DNA of 64,000 bases from Nannobrachium achirus (taxonomy: Eukaryota > Chordata > Actinopteri > Myctophiformes > Myctophidae), in contig OY997653.1 of the NCBI GenBank assembly GCA_963921795.1, positions 5,912,104 to 5,976,103 on the forward strand, given 5' to 3'. The notes under the pieces are model-generated. The model did no database searches and had not been told where the DNA came from. It worked only from the letters and a program-made list of their open reading frames with translations. The stretch's first letter is position 1. Each line of letters starts with the position of its first letter. Made by a program: the position numbers and the translations under genes. Below are positions 13,566-23,694 of the stretch, piece after piece.

Positions 13566-14517
13566 GTACAGTACAGTTAGGTACAGTAGAGTACAGTAAA
13601 GTAAAGTAAGGTACAATACAGTAAGGTACAATACAGTAGTGTACAGTAAGGTACAGTAGAGTACAGTACAGTAAGATACAATACAGCAAGGTACAGTAGA
13701 GTACAGCAAAGTACAGTACAATAAAGTACAGTCATAGTAGAGTACAGTACAATAAGGTACAGTCAGGTACAGTAGAGTACAGTAGATTACATACAAGTAC
13801 AGTACAGTAAGGTACAGTAAGGTAGTCAGGTACAGTAGAGTACAGTAAGGTATAGTAGAGTACATTAAAGTACAGTACAGTACAGTAAGGTACAGTAGAG
13901 TACAATAAAGTAAAGTACAGTAAGGTAGAGTAAGGTACAGTAGAGTACATTTAAGTACAGTACAGTAAGGTACAGTAGAGTACATTAAAGTACAGTACAG
14001 TAAGGTACAATACAGTACGGTACAGCAGAGTACAGTAGAGTAAGGTACCGCAGAGTACAGTAAAGTACAGTACAGTAAGGTACAGTAAAGTACAGTACAG
14101 TAAGGTTCATTACAGTACAGTACAGTAAGGTCCAGTAGTGTACAGTAAAGTACAGTAAAGTGCAGTAGAGTACAGTACAGTAAGGTACAGTACAGTAAGG
14201 TACAGTATAGTACAGCGAAGTACAGTACAGTAAGGTACAGTACTGTACAGCACAGTAAGGTACAGTACAGTAAGGTAAAGTACAGTAAGGTAGGGTACAG
14301 TACAGCACAGTAAGGTACAGTAAGGTACAGTACAGTAAGGTACAGTACAGTAAGGTACAGTACAGGACAGTACAGTAAGGTACGGTACAGTACAGTACAG
14401 TACGGTACAGTACAGTACAGTACAGTACAGTACAGTACAGTACTGTACTTACTGTACTATACTGTACTGTACTGTACTGTACTGTACTGTACTGTAGTAC
14501 AGTACAGTATATAGTAC
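13566..14517. repeat. TACAG-type minisatellite, copy B
   Basis: Near-identical copy of the array at 5909-6833, including the strand switch near 14440. A few extra pentamers extend the hairpin before unique DNA begins at about 14530. Confidence 0.95.
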
Positions 14518-14743
14518 AGTACGTACATACACACACAGGGTATAGCTTCTCAGATTCACCGCTCCACTTCGAACAGACCGGACTGGGCCCGTCAGTAAAA
14601 TGAAAGAGAGCATTGCCTGGGACCTTGACACCTTTTACTATATTTTTTTTGGGTGGAAGCGAGCCCACACTGTTTCGAAGGAACAGTTTTCTAGTTATGC
14701 TTATGCTCTTTCTAACATGTTGCATCTCTGTGCTGGGCTGTAG

Positions 14744-14984
14744 TGGGACATGGCAAAGGTGAGGCCAGATCTCCAAAATATAGCCGGCTAATGCAGGCTG
14801 TCTTTGAGATCCTTTGCCAAGTCCACGACCAGGGCCATAAGATCCACAGGGTCAAGATTATGCTGTGCCGACTCGTGCTGAGGGACTACGAAATCATTCG
14901 AACTAGCCTGGACAAATGCCAGTCGGTGAAGGATAACACCAGGATCCAGCTGTTTGATGTCAATCAAAGGACCCTTTCCCAATG
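14744..14984 (+). pseudogene. HTH-like exon of DUF6729/HECT-family gene, copy A (acceptor lost)
   Basis: The exon encodes about 80 residues including KYSRLMQAVFEILCQ, RLVLRDYEIIRTSL and TRIQLFDVNQRTLSQW, and ends at a good donor (TG|GTAAG). Copy B at 19089-19337 is nearly identical. Copy B starts after a CAG acceptor (GTGCAG), but copy A reads GTGCTG there, so the acceptor AG is lost. An alternative AG at 14743 is possible. I recognise this block as part of a multi-exon protein family common in fish that precedes a DUF6729 region; its biochemical role is not known to me. The RLVLRDY...DVNQRTLSQW pattern suggests a helical, possibly DNA-binding segment (inference). Confidence 0.55.
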
Positions 14985-15130
14985 GTAAGACTTCATTCAC
15001 TTACACATGCTCGCATACGAAACACACTTATTTACATATATTTACAGAAGTACTTACTGTATATATCTATACACAGGAAAATGGACACCACATTTAAAAA
15101 AAAAAAGCTAGCAGGCTCTAACTTCAAGTT

Positions 15131-15152
15131 GGGGGGGGGGGGGGGGGGGGGG
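15131..15152. repeat. Poly-G tract in intron, copy A
   Basis: 22 G residues after the 14.7-kb exon. The paralogous tract (19481-19500) occupies the same place after the copy B exon. Confidence 0.9.
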
Positions 15153-15307
15153 TGAGCATGAAGATCTGCTATTCTCACAATTTAAGCCTCTAATAATTGA
15201 CAATTTGTTTGACCAGAGGTACAAACAAATACGTAATTTGTCACTTGTACTGTATATACAATTACACTGTATGTTGATTTGATATCTCCGCCACCACCTG
15301 GAAACAG

Positions 15308-15450
15308 CGTGAACGTCAACAGAAGTGACGTGTTGGGTTGTGCCCTCAGAGCATTTAAAAGAAAGACTTTCAACCCCCCAAAAAAGGCTTGACGTTGTGT
15401 TTGTGGACACCTGCGGTCAGGGAGAGGGTGCCGTTGACACAGGCGGACCA
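15308..15450 (+). pseudogene. HECT N-lobe-like exon, copy A (frameshifted and truncated)
   Basis: Begins after a CAG acceptor and matches the copy at 20681. It encodes SDVLGCALRAFKRKTFN, and then one extra C in a CCCCCC run shifts the frame relative to copy B. The conserved VVFVDTCGQ and GAVDTGG motifs typical of the start of HECT domains are therefore split between two frames. Similarity to copy B stops abruptly at 15450, immediately after GGCGGACC, so the rest of the domain is missing. Confidence 0.65.
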
Positions 15451-15721
15451 TTAATGTTAAAATTGACGATAAAGTTGTGGGGGGCATGGCCAACTAAACT
15501 GATACCAGCCGGCTGTGTTCTTCTTCGTGTGCTGTATTTCGGGAGGCTCCGACCACATTCTCCCATGTATCCCTGCGGTTGCACGTGACCGTTGGCAGCC
15601 AATAGCATCTTCCGGTGTCTTTACAATCTATGATGGCAACACCCATGCCAAGGACCCATATTGTGTCATTTGCGCTGCATAGAAGCCATTGGCTTCGCTT
15701 TGTTCCTTATCTTTAATACAG

Positions 15722-16037
15722 TGTACGGTGCCGACCGCCCATCCGAGGGGTAGCGGAACGTCCCCTGAGGCCCAGCAACAACGAGCACCTCCTCCGCTCC
15801 CAGAGAAGCGTCAAGAACACCAAGACCACCACCTCCTCCTACACAGAGTCTCGCTCTGTCCACAGAGTCAATGCCCTGCCCCCTTCCATCCCCTCCTCCT
15901 CCTCTGCAGCGTCCAGGCTAACGGCCACCGCAATGGCACCCCCCGCCAGCCAGAGCAAAGTGGCGCGGCGCGGCCTCTCTCTGTGGTTTCTGCTGGTCAC
16001 CGTGGCCGCCTTCCTATTCTTCGGCTACCAGGCCATG
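15722..16037 (+). CDS. tmpo: Thymopoietin/LAP2 beta-like transmembrane exon (partial gene)
   Basis: One open frame of about 105 codons lies between a pyrimidine/CAG acceptor and a strong donor (ATG|GTGAGT). It starts CRPPIRGVAERPLRPSNN, which matches the LAP2 beta segment just before the membrane anchor. It continues through a Ser/Thr-rich stretch with SYTESRSVHRVN and ends in one hydrophobic helix (LSLWFLLVTVAAFLFFGYQ) followed by AM, as in LAP2 beta, a type II inner-nuclear-membrane protein that binds lamin B. No LEM-domain exon or final exon was seen nearby, so this is an isolated exon. It could be a captured or duplicated fragment, or part of a gene extending beyond what I can recognise. 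Confidence 0.6.
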
Positions 16038-16815
16038 GTGAGTGTCACGTACCTTAGGCACTTCTCACACTACAAAAAGCAACACATATTGTCAAGTCAA
16101 GCAGGCAGTCTGGGGAGCAGTCTGTCTGCTGCTGTCACCTGGACCGGTCTGTCTCCTGCTGTCACCTGCTGCTGTAACCTGGAGCAGTCTCGCCAAAATG
16201 CAGGCAGGGATGGTGCTCGGAGAGCTTGCTGGACTGTTGCGCTCCCAGCAGCAGTCCACCTCAACTTAGAGAACGCTGGCCAGACTCTTTGAACGTGCCG
16301 CTAGAAGGAACAGGAGCCTCCAAGCCCTTGCCAGCAACCCAATTGCTGTACCTTGGGAGCATGACTTCTGTTGCCTTGCTCAGCAAGGGCAGAAGTACAA
16401 GCCAATGCCACTGCAGTGTGTTGAGCAGCGGTAAAAGGAGGGTGCGCCTGTCCAGAGAGTCTACCCATCTGGATCTTGTCCACCGTCTCTCTATACTGCC
16501 TTTCCCCCTCTACAATTTGGAGGATTTTCGACTCAAACATGCTGCTATGTTGTAGAAATCTTTGTGTAGATCAACAAAATCAGACAAAGCAGTGATCCAA
16601 AAGATCTTGTATTGGTTGTACGGCTGTCTATCACAGTTATCGTGAGTTTTAACAGCAATAACATCCAGCTTCGAGTGGGACTTCTCCTCGACCCCAGACT
16701 GAAGACATCCACAAGCACGGTATTGTAATTTCTTTCAACTTCAATACCTCAACTTGAATGTATTAACTTCTACAACAAAAGGATGAACTGAAACTAACAC
16801 TTTGTCTGTGGTTAG
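16038..16815. other. Intronic/intergenic DNA, no recognised gene
   Basis: Contains short direct repeats of a CTGCTGTCACCTG type (16125-16180). No other recognisable element was seen. Several 60-110 codon open frames lack codon or motif support. Confidence 0.5.
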
Positions 16816-16990
16816 CACACATCTTTCAGCCCTGAAAGTTCAGAAGATCTGGATTGCACCGTCTCGAGACGAGTCTGCATTGATCACGGCCCTGAGAACA
16901 ACCTTCCCCATCATAGGAGAGCAACCATTTCAGCTGTGCACAGTGGACGGTCGGGAAAAACGTCAATATTATCAAAAGGAGTCTGTGTAA
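16816..16990 (+). pseudogene. N-terminal-like exon of the HECT/UBZ family (fragment)
   Basis: After an AG acceptor (16815 or 16829) the frame reads VQKIWIAPSRDESALITAL, then TTFPIIGEQPFQLCTVDG, and stops at 16988-16990. The pattern KIWI.PSR...L..ALR..FPIIG.QPF is one I associate with the N-terminal region of fish HECT-like proteins that also carry UBZ fingers (family knowledge, not checked). No good donor follows before the stop, so the exon may be truncated. Confidence 0.4.
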
Positions 16991-17168
16991 CACAGTTGGC
17001 CTCCGGTCGATGACTACCAACAGGCGATCGGCAATCTGCATGCTCCCTAAGGTACTGTCTGTTATATGCCATGTCCATCAGATTATAGATTAATGAAAAA
17101 AAAGCCTGAATAACTTGACTTGGAGAACAATTGAAGCTCATGTTGTTCTCTTTGTGCTTCCACCACAG

Positions 17169-18064
17169 GATAAAATGACTCTAAATGAACCGGAAGGTGT
17201 GACTGGGCAGTCTGAACCTGGGAATGTGGACTCTGACTCTGATTCTGTGAGACATCACAAGCTGCTGTTGCTTTGATTGCTGGGCAGACGTTTGTTGGGG
17301 TCTAATCTGTTATGTTTGTCATACAGGAAATGGAGACGGCTATGGACCACTTGTCTGACAGTGACACTACAGCTGAAACCATCGTAAGTGAGCTGTGTTT
17401 CACAGAAGACTGATATTACAGTTAATGTCAAGTTCTGTAGCTCATGCTATCATGTGGTAAAATCATTGACTTTTATTCTATGACACAACCTTTCTGTCAA
17501 TTTGTAGAGTGATGATGACTCGGATGAGGGATGGACAGCAGTCCCTCAGTTGAGGTAAGAGTCCCTACAGCAACACACCAATGCTGTGTTTAACTTAATA
17601 GCTACAGTACATTATGCTTTACTTCTCATGATAGTCTATATCGCAGTAATAATTGGTATGGTTTTCCAAATTCAATGTGTCTAATTCTTAAGGAACCCAT
17701 GGAGGACAAGACCAACAGTGATGATGATGCCTCTTGGGGGAACAACGAGAGGGGGGACATTGAAGAAAGCCCACGTGACCACTTGGTAAGACCAGAATCC
17801 ATACATCAAAGTGTAGCTGTAGAAAATCTAGATTAGGTTTCTGGACAGCAGATCATTACATCAGCTTGTTAATGTAACAGTATGACCTTTTGATTAATTT
17901 CCTATAACACAATCTGTTTAATTTTGGAGGTCTCTGTGGAGAGCCAGACTGGTGGGGACGGAAGCCATGTCTCTGCCACCCTGACCACTGCCGCCGCCAC
18001 CACCTCCTCTGTGGCCGAGAGCCAGACTGGTGGGGACGGAAGCCGTGATGAACCCGTCGTAATG
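17169..18064 (+). CDS. Five small acidic exons (Asp/Ser-rich) of the 17-20 kb gene
   Basis: Exons with consistent GT-AG borders lie at 17169-17246, 17327-17383, 17508-17554, 17693-17785 and 17930-18064. They encode low-complexity acidic segments: NVDSDSDS, METAMDHLSDSDTTAETI, SDDDSDEGWTAVPQL, EPMEDKTNSDDDASWGN, and a duplicated ESQTGGDGS unit in the last. The regular borders and open frames make a real spliced gene likely, at least ancestrally. They lead into the exon at 18356. The function of the acidic region is unknown; I infer a disordered N-terminal segment. Confidence 0.5.
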
Positions 18065-18355
18065 GTAAAAGCAGCACTATCTGTTTTTTAATCATTGTGT
18101 TCAAAATTATTATGTTATTGGAGGTAGCTGATTATCTGGATGCTTGAATCATTTTTTGGTGGCACTATTTAGATTATATGCTGAGACATACAAAAGCGTA
18201 TTGGAATTGTGTCAATTGTTAAATCTCATAGACCAACCTACGTTTTTATTAGTAATCTAGAAATGACCTACACTAAAACATTCTCTTGCTGGGTGTACAT
18301 TTAATTGTCAATTGTAGTGTGGTCAGTTTAAGAATTTATTGAATTCTGCTTTCAG

Positions 18356-18745
18356 GACAAGCTACAACAGTGCCACCTACTGTTGATAGATTGTGAGGTC
18401 AGGAGGAGGGCTGAATCTGAATTGGCAAACCACAACAATGATGGGACCATGTTCCAGTTCCGATATTCTGACGACTCTGTATCTGCAGAGCCAAACTCTC
18501 ATCCCGCAACTGTGGACAGCGTCCACAACGTCCACAGGCTGGCCGAAGCCCTGGTGGACCTTGCGCAACTATGGCTTTGTGAATAACCAGCAGGTGAGGG
18601 ACATCATCACCCGCTGGGATCAGCTGCCAGCCAGAGACAGGGCCCCCGTCTCCCTTTCTCCACGCCACCAGGAGAACCTGACCAAGGGCCGGTTCAAGAC
18701 CACCAAAAGGAAGGCCCACATTCCAGGGTTGGAAAGTGTGAAACG
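18356..18745 (+). pseudogene. DUF6729-family N-terminal exon, one-base frameshift
   Basis: A TTTCAG acceptor precedes DKLQQCHLLLIDCEV, then FQFRYSDDSV and TVDSVHNVHRLAEALVDL. Near 18560 the reading must shift by one base to continue as RNYGFVNNQQVRDIITRWDQ, DRAPVSLSPRHQENLTKGRF and HIPGLESVKR, ending at a donor (AAACG|GTAAG). The continuation joins in phase to the exon at 19089 (AVVGHGKGEARSPKYSRL). The order VHRLAEALV...ITRWDQL...RHQ..LTKGRFK is characteristic of the family as I know it. The frameshift would truncate the protein with a TGA/TAA shortly after. Confidence 0.55.
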
Positions 18746-18788
18746 GTAAGCATTGGCAATAAGTCAACACTAATATGCTTATGGCATG

Positions 18789-19046
18789 TTAAAGGAGTAG
18801 TTCAACGCCAAAATGATTTTTTTCTACTGATTACTCACACCATAGAGACTTGAGTTCAATAATATATTTTGGGATTTGTCGCATTCCCAAGGCAAAAGAA
18901 AATTATATTTCAATAAAAGTACCTACATTTACTGTAATTAAATGTTTGTCTTAGGAATGCGACAAAAAAGTAAAAAGGTTATTGAACTCAAGTCTACATG
19001 GTATGAGTAATCAATAGGAAAAAAAGTATTATGACGACTACTCCTT
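18789..19046. mobile_element. Foldback MITE between exons
   Basis: About 258 bp with inverted ends: TTAAAGGAGTAGTTC at the left and GACTACTCCTTA at the right. The internal halves are also complementary (GAGACTTGAGTTCAATAA against TTATTGAACTCAAGTC). Absence from the equivalent place in front of the copy A exon at 14744 shows that it inserted after that exon was duplicated, or was lost there. The flanking target looks like TTA or TA. Confidence 0.75.
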
Positions 19047-19088
19047 ATTATGCTTATGCTCTTTCTAACATGGTGCATCTCTGTGCAG

Positions 19089-19337
19089 GGCTGTAGTGGG
19101 ACACGGCAAAGGTGAGGCCAGATCTCCAAAATATAGCCGGCTAATGCAGGCTGTCTTTGAGATCCTTTGCCAAGTCCACGACCAGGGCCATAAGATCCAC
19201 AGGGTCAAGATTATGCAGTGGCGACTCGTGCTGAGGGACTACGAAATCATTCGAACTAGCCTGGACAAGTGCCAGTCGGTGAAGGATAACACCAGGATCC
19301 AGCTGTTTGATGTCAATCAAAGGACCCTTTCCCAATG
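19089..19337 (+). CDS. HTH-like exon of DUF6729/HECT-family gene, copy B
   Basis: Intact duplicate of the exon at 14744-14984, with CAG acceptor, in-phase join to the 18356 exon and a TG|GTAAG donor. Differences from copy A include CTGTGC to CAGTGG (LCRLVLR to QWRLVLR). It belongs to the same predicted protein as the exons at 18356 and 19591. Intact splice sites and frame suggest this copy is closer to the functional form. Confidence 0.55.
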
Positions 19338-19480
19338 GTAAGACTTCATTCACTTACACATGCTTGCATAGGAAACACACTTATTTACATATATTTACTG
19401 AAGTACTTATTGTATATCTATACACAGGAAAATGGACACCACATTTAAAAAAAAAAGCTAACAGGCTCTAACTTTAAGTT

Positions 19481-19500
19481 GGGGGGGGGGGGGGGGGGGG
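19481..19500. repeat. Poly-G tract in intron, copy B
   Basis: 20 G residues; paralogue of 15131-15152. Confidence 0.9.
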
Positions 19501-19590
19501 ACCAGCGACCAATTGTGGTAATTGTGGGGGTAGTGTCTGTATTTTTGAGGATTAAGCATAGTTTTTATTTATTTTTTAACTTTTAATCAG

Positions 19591-20115
19591 GGCCAAGGAA
19601 CGTGAGAGCGGGTGGGCAGTCCAGACACTGGCCAGCGCCTCGTGTACTGCCGCCGAGCCCCTCAAAGCAGACAGGGTCCTGGCGAAGGAGCCTGTACTTC
19701 CTGACCAGCCCATGGACTTCCACCTCCCCGAGGACGCCTCTGGTCAGGCTGTCACACGTAGAGGGCCCCTGGCACCGGCCCTGTACAGGGATCCTTCCTC
19801 CACCGCTGCCCCCACTGCTTCCTCCTCCTCCTCCGCTCCCTTCCACCTCTGCTGCCCCGACTGCACCAGCTGCCGCCTCTCAGGTGCCGGCGGCAAAAAA
19901 TGGAGGAGCTCAGGCAGGAGATGGCGAGGCGGATACGAGAGCAGGAAGCACATCTCGGCCAACTAGCACCTCCACTGAAAAAACCACGAGGGCCACAGGA
20001 GCAGAAGTGCACCAAGCGCCATCAGCCGCGTAGGCGTGAGTTTGGACACAGCAGGTTTGGTACCGAGCACTTCTTCTCAACAGCAGCGGGTGGCCGTTCA
20101 GTGGAGGAAAAATAG
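19591..20115 (+). pseudogene. Pro/Ser-rich exon ending in FGHSRFG motif, DUF6729 family, frameshifted
   Basis: After a TTTAATCAG acceptor one frame reads AKERESGWAVQTL, then MDFHLPEDASGQAVTRR and ALYRDPSSTAAPTASSSS. Near 19895 another frame continues as MEELRQEMARRIREQEAHL, then REFGHSRFGTEHFF and AAGGRSVEEK, followed by a stop. The sequence is recognisable as one exon of the family: a linker with LPEDTSGQA-like motif, a helical segment, then a Cys-poor version of the EFGHSR.G...F......GKSVEEW block. At least one frameshift separates the halves, and the usual zinc-ligand cysteines before EFGHSR are not obvious here. Confidence 0.5.
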
Positions 20116-20680
20116 AATTAAAGAGGAAGAGCAAAAGGATTCTGGGCAAAAGCCTTAATTTGGACTATTGACACTAAGGCTGTACTGCAGTCAAATCTAG
20201 CCTACATCTGATGTATTATCTGATCTGTGTTCAGACTGATTTTAAAAACATCAAGCCAACGCCGTCCTGTGTCGACATATTTGCTTTGATTACCATGGTA
20301 ACAATGTTGGCGTCTTGAATTTTCTATTTTTTTTTTTTTTTTTTAATTTTCCTCTGACATGCAGATATGACCTTCTGAACCCATTTGCTGGCATGCAATG
20401 TCCTCATGTATTGCCTTAATTGTTCCTGTACATTTCACATGTACTGCATCCCACCCGTTGAATTTCTCCCTCTGTCCATTTACATTACATAACATTAGTT
20501 TGACTCAATCTGTTCCTTTGCGAGGTGTTGTGAGCATGAAGATCTGCTATTCTCACAATTTAAGCCTCTAATAATTGACAATTTGTTTGACCAGAGGTAT
20601 TAAAAAATACTTAATTTGTCACTTGTATTTACACTTACACTGTATGTTGATTTGATATCTCCGCCACCACCTGGAAACAG
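20116..20680. other. Intergenic/intronic DNA, no gene seen
   Basis: Holds a T-rich tract (20325-20345). From about 20535 it shares sequence with 15155-15300 upstream of the other HECT-like exon copy. That shared upstream block shows that a larger segment, not only the exon, was duplicated. Confidence 0.5.
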
Positions 20681-20950
20681 TGTGAACGTCAACAGAAGTG
20701 ACGTGTTGGGTTGTGCCCTCAGAGCATTTAAAAGAAAGACTTTCAACCCCCAAAAAAGACTTGACGTTGTGTTTGTGGACACCTGCGGTCAGGGAGGGGG
20801 TGCCGTTGACACAGGCGGACCGACCAGAGAGTTCATCACGCTAGACGCTACTCATGCAGGCAATACTGTGCTCTCAACTCTTTGTGGGTTCGGCAGAGAG
20901 TAAGAGTCTTGCGCTGGACACAGTAGATATGTACATGAGGGTACAGCACT
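20681..20950 (+). pseudogene. HECT N-lobe-like exon, copy B (frameshift after TGGPTREF)
   Basis: Copy of 15308-15450 with the frame intact through RLDVVFVDTCGQ and GAVDTGGPTREF, the hallmark opening of HECT-like domains in which VD.GGP.REF is conserved. A shift near 20845 then moves the continuation LLMQAILCSQLFVGS and ESKSLALDTVDMYMR to another frame (readable from 20845 to about 20940). HECT domains transfer ubiquitin to substrates through a C-terminal cysteine. No catalytic-cysteine exon was found in this locus, so activity is unlikely. Confidence 0.65.
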
Positions 20951-21045
20951 TTACACTTAGACACACCTTGAAACAAATTCATTTAGAGATCCTAGGCTGC
21001 ACTTTGCAGCAGATACACTGTCAATCAAGAAATGTGTCATTGTAG

Positions 21046-21200
21046 TCCATATGCTCAATGTTGTCCGTCTGCCTTGTGCATGTTGGGCCCTGTACTGTAT
21101 CTTCTCGGAAAGGCTTCTCTGCCAACTCACAGGACATTCAACACCACCTGTTGACATAGAAGAGGTTGACGATGAAGACCTTAAGGCTGGCTTGCAGAAG
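21046..21200 (+). pseudogene. HECT-like middle exon with GC-type donor
   Basis: Bordered by TGTAG and AAG|GCAAGT, a GC-AG type intron start. The end of the exon reads QLTGHSTPPVDIEEVDDED and LKAGLQK in phase with the next exon. Its first part makes HECT-like sense only in another frame (LVHVGPCTVSSRKGFSAN, compare the VHGGP motif of the family). It is therefore probably frameshifted. Confidence 0.5.
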
Positions 21201-21642
21201 GCAAGTTACACGTAGTGCATTTTCGCACATCGTTTTCTAAAAAGACAGTATAAAAGATAAGAGGAAGTATAATTAAGTAGGGTAGATATTGTTGTGCCAC
21301 AGGGTTAGACGTGGCAATTTATTTAGTTCATTTGCAGACTAAGTATCATGGATTGGCCTACTTGCTGACATGACACACATCTTTGTGAGACAGTCAAAGG
21401 CTGTCGGTCAGAGAAAAACAATGGTTGCTTTAGGTCAAAAGGCTGTTTTACGTTATGTTGCCTGAAAAGCGCAGATATTATACAGCTCTCCTGAGGCCCC
21501 CCGACATTGTTTATAACCCTGTGTTAACTTTGGTCAAAGGAAATTCAGTATCCCAGGCTTGGGCTAACTTTTATGGAATTGTAACGTTCTTGCAATATTG
21601 AAATGTTACGTTAGTTCTCACAATACCTTGGATTTATTACAG

Positions 21643-22655
21643 ATACAACAAGCGGAGACACTGCAGGAGGTTCAGGCTGAACAGACCAGACTCTCCCAAG
21701 TTGGTCTAGGAATGGTGGTGCGAAATATGAGCGACCGGGATGAGCTAGTGCAGGGCTACTCAACTTAAGATGGCTCAGGGGCCACTCAGCAAAATACCAA
21801 AAGTCCAAAGGGCCGCAAGCTAAAAATGACGGTCCCATTTTGGACATTTACAATGATTTTGTAACACACTTATGACAAGTCTAATAATTAAGGAAACACC
21901 CAGAAAACAGCCACATTTCCATCTATATAAGCCAGGCCAAACCTCATTGAACCAAAAGATTGTCATGGATGGAATGAAGAAATGATGAAATGTTATCAAA
22001 TTAGGCTTTATTCACAAAATGTGAAGTGAAAATTAACAGAACTAGTTCAACCGTAACCGCCCCTGTGTCTGGGTATGCAAGACTAGTGAACTTTGGCAAT
22101 GTAAAGGTTTGTTTTCTCATGCCAATAACGCTCCTTTTCATTAATAGGATGGATTTAAAATAAATAGACGTTTATATTCAATCACTCAAACCCCAGCATC
22201 CCTATTCTTGGGGGACATTCACCAAAAATAGCCGATCTACAAGCTCACCACAAGATGCATTGTGAGCTTGTACAGTAGATCGGCTATTTTTGGTTAAGAG
22301 TTGTTAAAAATAAAAATAACTCAAGTACAGTTCAACTCCCAGTTGTGGGCTTCTGTGCTTGTAAAACAGTGTGATGCTTTGAGCTCTCCTTCAATGAGCA
22401 GTTAGTTGTGTTTAAGCTCAAAGCATCAAACTGTTTTACAAACTACTGGCTGAGTTGAACTGTACTTGAGTTATTTTTCCATACAACAACAACTCTTAAC
22501 CAAAAATAGCCGATCTACAAGCTCAAAATGCATCCTGTGGTGAGCTTGTAGATCGGCTATTTTTGGTGAATGAGTAGCGGGTTGAGTAGCGCTGAGCTAG
22601 TGCAATCGACGCTCGACTTCTACTTGAATGGATGACTCTGTTTGCCTCTACAAGA
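21643..22655 (+). pseudogene. HECT-like exon split by a hAT-type insertion
   Basis: The frame IQQAETLQEVQAEQTRL continues to VVRNMSDRDELVQ, is cut at 21750 and resumes at 22603 as STLDFYLNG before a TGA. A donor (AAGA|GTAAGT) follows at 22655. Removing the 844-bp insertion and one 8-bp duplicate restores a continuous exon apart from the TGA. The exon lies in order with the HECT-like exons at 20681, 21046 and 22809. Confidence 0.6.
21751..22594. mobile_element. hAT-type non-autonomous element inside HECT-like exon
   Basis: Ends CAGGGCTACTCAAC and GTTGAGTAGCGCTG are imperfect inverted repeats beginning with CAG. They are flanked by the 8-bp duplication AGCTAGTG (21743-21750 and 22595-22602), the classical hAT signature. 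The interior has no transposase. It contains two copies of a palindrome ending in GATCGGCTATTTTTGG (22223-22302 and 22501-22567) and a larger inverted repeat around 22290-22510. Confidence 0.85.
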
Positions 22656-22808
22656 GTAAGTGTATGTGAACATTAGCCATTTCTGTTTAAGAGTCTAGTT
22701 GCTATTAATGTTTGCTGTTTACCTGCAATAGATAAATCCAGTAGCACAAAGAAAAGCATAATTTCCATTGACTTGTGTTGTATGCCATGTATTATCTAAT
22801 CTGTTAAG

Positions 22809-23037
22809 GTTGCGTGACGGCATGAAGAACCTCGGAGTCCTGCAGGCCCTCAGAGACCACACAGTCCTTCACAGACTTTTTGTTGGAGGCCCCCCAGAAG
22901 CTCTGACAGCTCAGCAAATTTGAAGGGGCTCTTTAAAGTCCTTTATTCGGTGGCGGGGAGCTCCAGGAGATCTGCTGTGGATTGGCTAACTGATGTAGAG
23001 GGTGGGTGTAGAGGGTATTTGAACTTCTGAGGATCAC
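22809..23037 (+). pseudogene. HECT C-terminal-like exon(s)
   Basis: After a TTAAG acceptor the frame reads LRDGMKNLGVLQALRDH and LFVGGPPEALTAQQI, followed by a TGA at 22921-22923. The adjoining frame continues LKGLFKVLYSVAGSSRR then WLTDVEGG. These correspond to the G.K.LGVL....HP....LF and ....EGSNRR patterns in the C-lobe region of fish HECT-like proteins (family knowledge). The terminal Thr-Cys active-site motif is not present before the repeat DNA at 23040. Confidence 0.5.
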
Positions 23038-23305
23038 AGGTATTTATTTTATTTTATTTTTACTTTTACTTTTAAAGTCATTTTTAAATGCTCTACTTTT
23101 ACTCTTTGAGTAATTTAAATACCAAATACTTGTACTTGGACACTGAGTAAGCGTAAATTAAATTCAGTAGATAAGTTCATGTTTTTGACATACTGTACAT
23201 ACAGTTGACATACAGTATATTTTCTTACATTTTTTATTAAAAGTGGTTTTCTGATTAGTATGTTTCTCTTCCTGCTTAATGACATCGCATTGGGACAGCT
23301 TAGGT

Positions 23306-23694
23306 CAGTGGTTCTCAACCTGTGGGTCAGGACCCCCAGGGGCGGTCCCCAAATTATTTTGGGCAGGGTCCCCAGTGTGCAACATTGTTTTCTCACTCAA
23401 CAGTAAACAAACCTACCGAGTTTTAAGTGTATAGAGGGTATCCGCACATTTCTAAAATGACAACTTAAGAACTTTTTAATACCTCTAAAATTACAAATGA
23501 AACATTGGCCAAATTGTCGAGTATTAGAGATAGAAATTGTGAAAATAGCAGATCTACATGCTCACAACGCCTCATGGAACCGTGTTATACAAAATGTAAG
23601 GCCTCAACTCTTAGTGCTCATCAGGGTGAAGGGATCCCCAGTTAAAATTATGATTATTTTGGGGGTCACGGCCTGAAAAGGTTGAGAACCACTG
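23306..23694. mobile_element. hAT-type MITE, CAGTGGTTCTCAACC ends
   Basis: Perfectly opposed ends CAGTGGTTCTCAACCT and AGGTTGAGAACCACTG are flanked by GCTTAGGT (23298-23305) and GCTTGGGT (23695-23702), an 8-bp duplication with one mismatch. It contains half of the recurrent palindrome (AGCAGATCTACATGCTCAC) at 23548. It is nested in another fish repeat rich in TACTTTTACTC (23040-23305 and 23703-23795). Confidence 0.85.

Noticed and set aside
19602..20033. 143-codon Pro/Ser-rich frame as an independent gene
   Set aside because: It is the wrong frame of the family exon at 19591-20115; motif-bearing frames are the other two.
22223..22567. CRISPR-like repeats formed by the recurrent palindromes
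   Set aside because: Copies are irregularly spaced over 35 kb, vary in sequence and lie inside eukaryotic MITEs.
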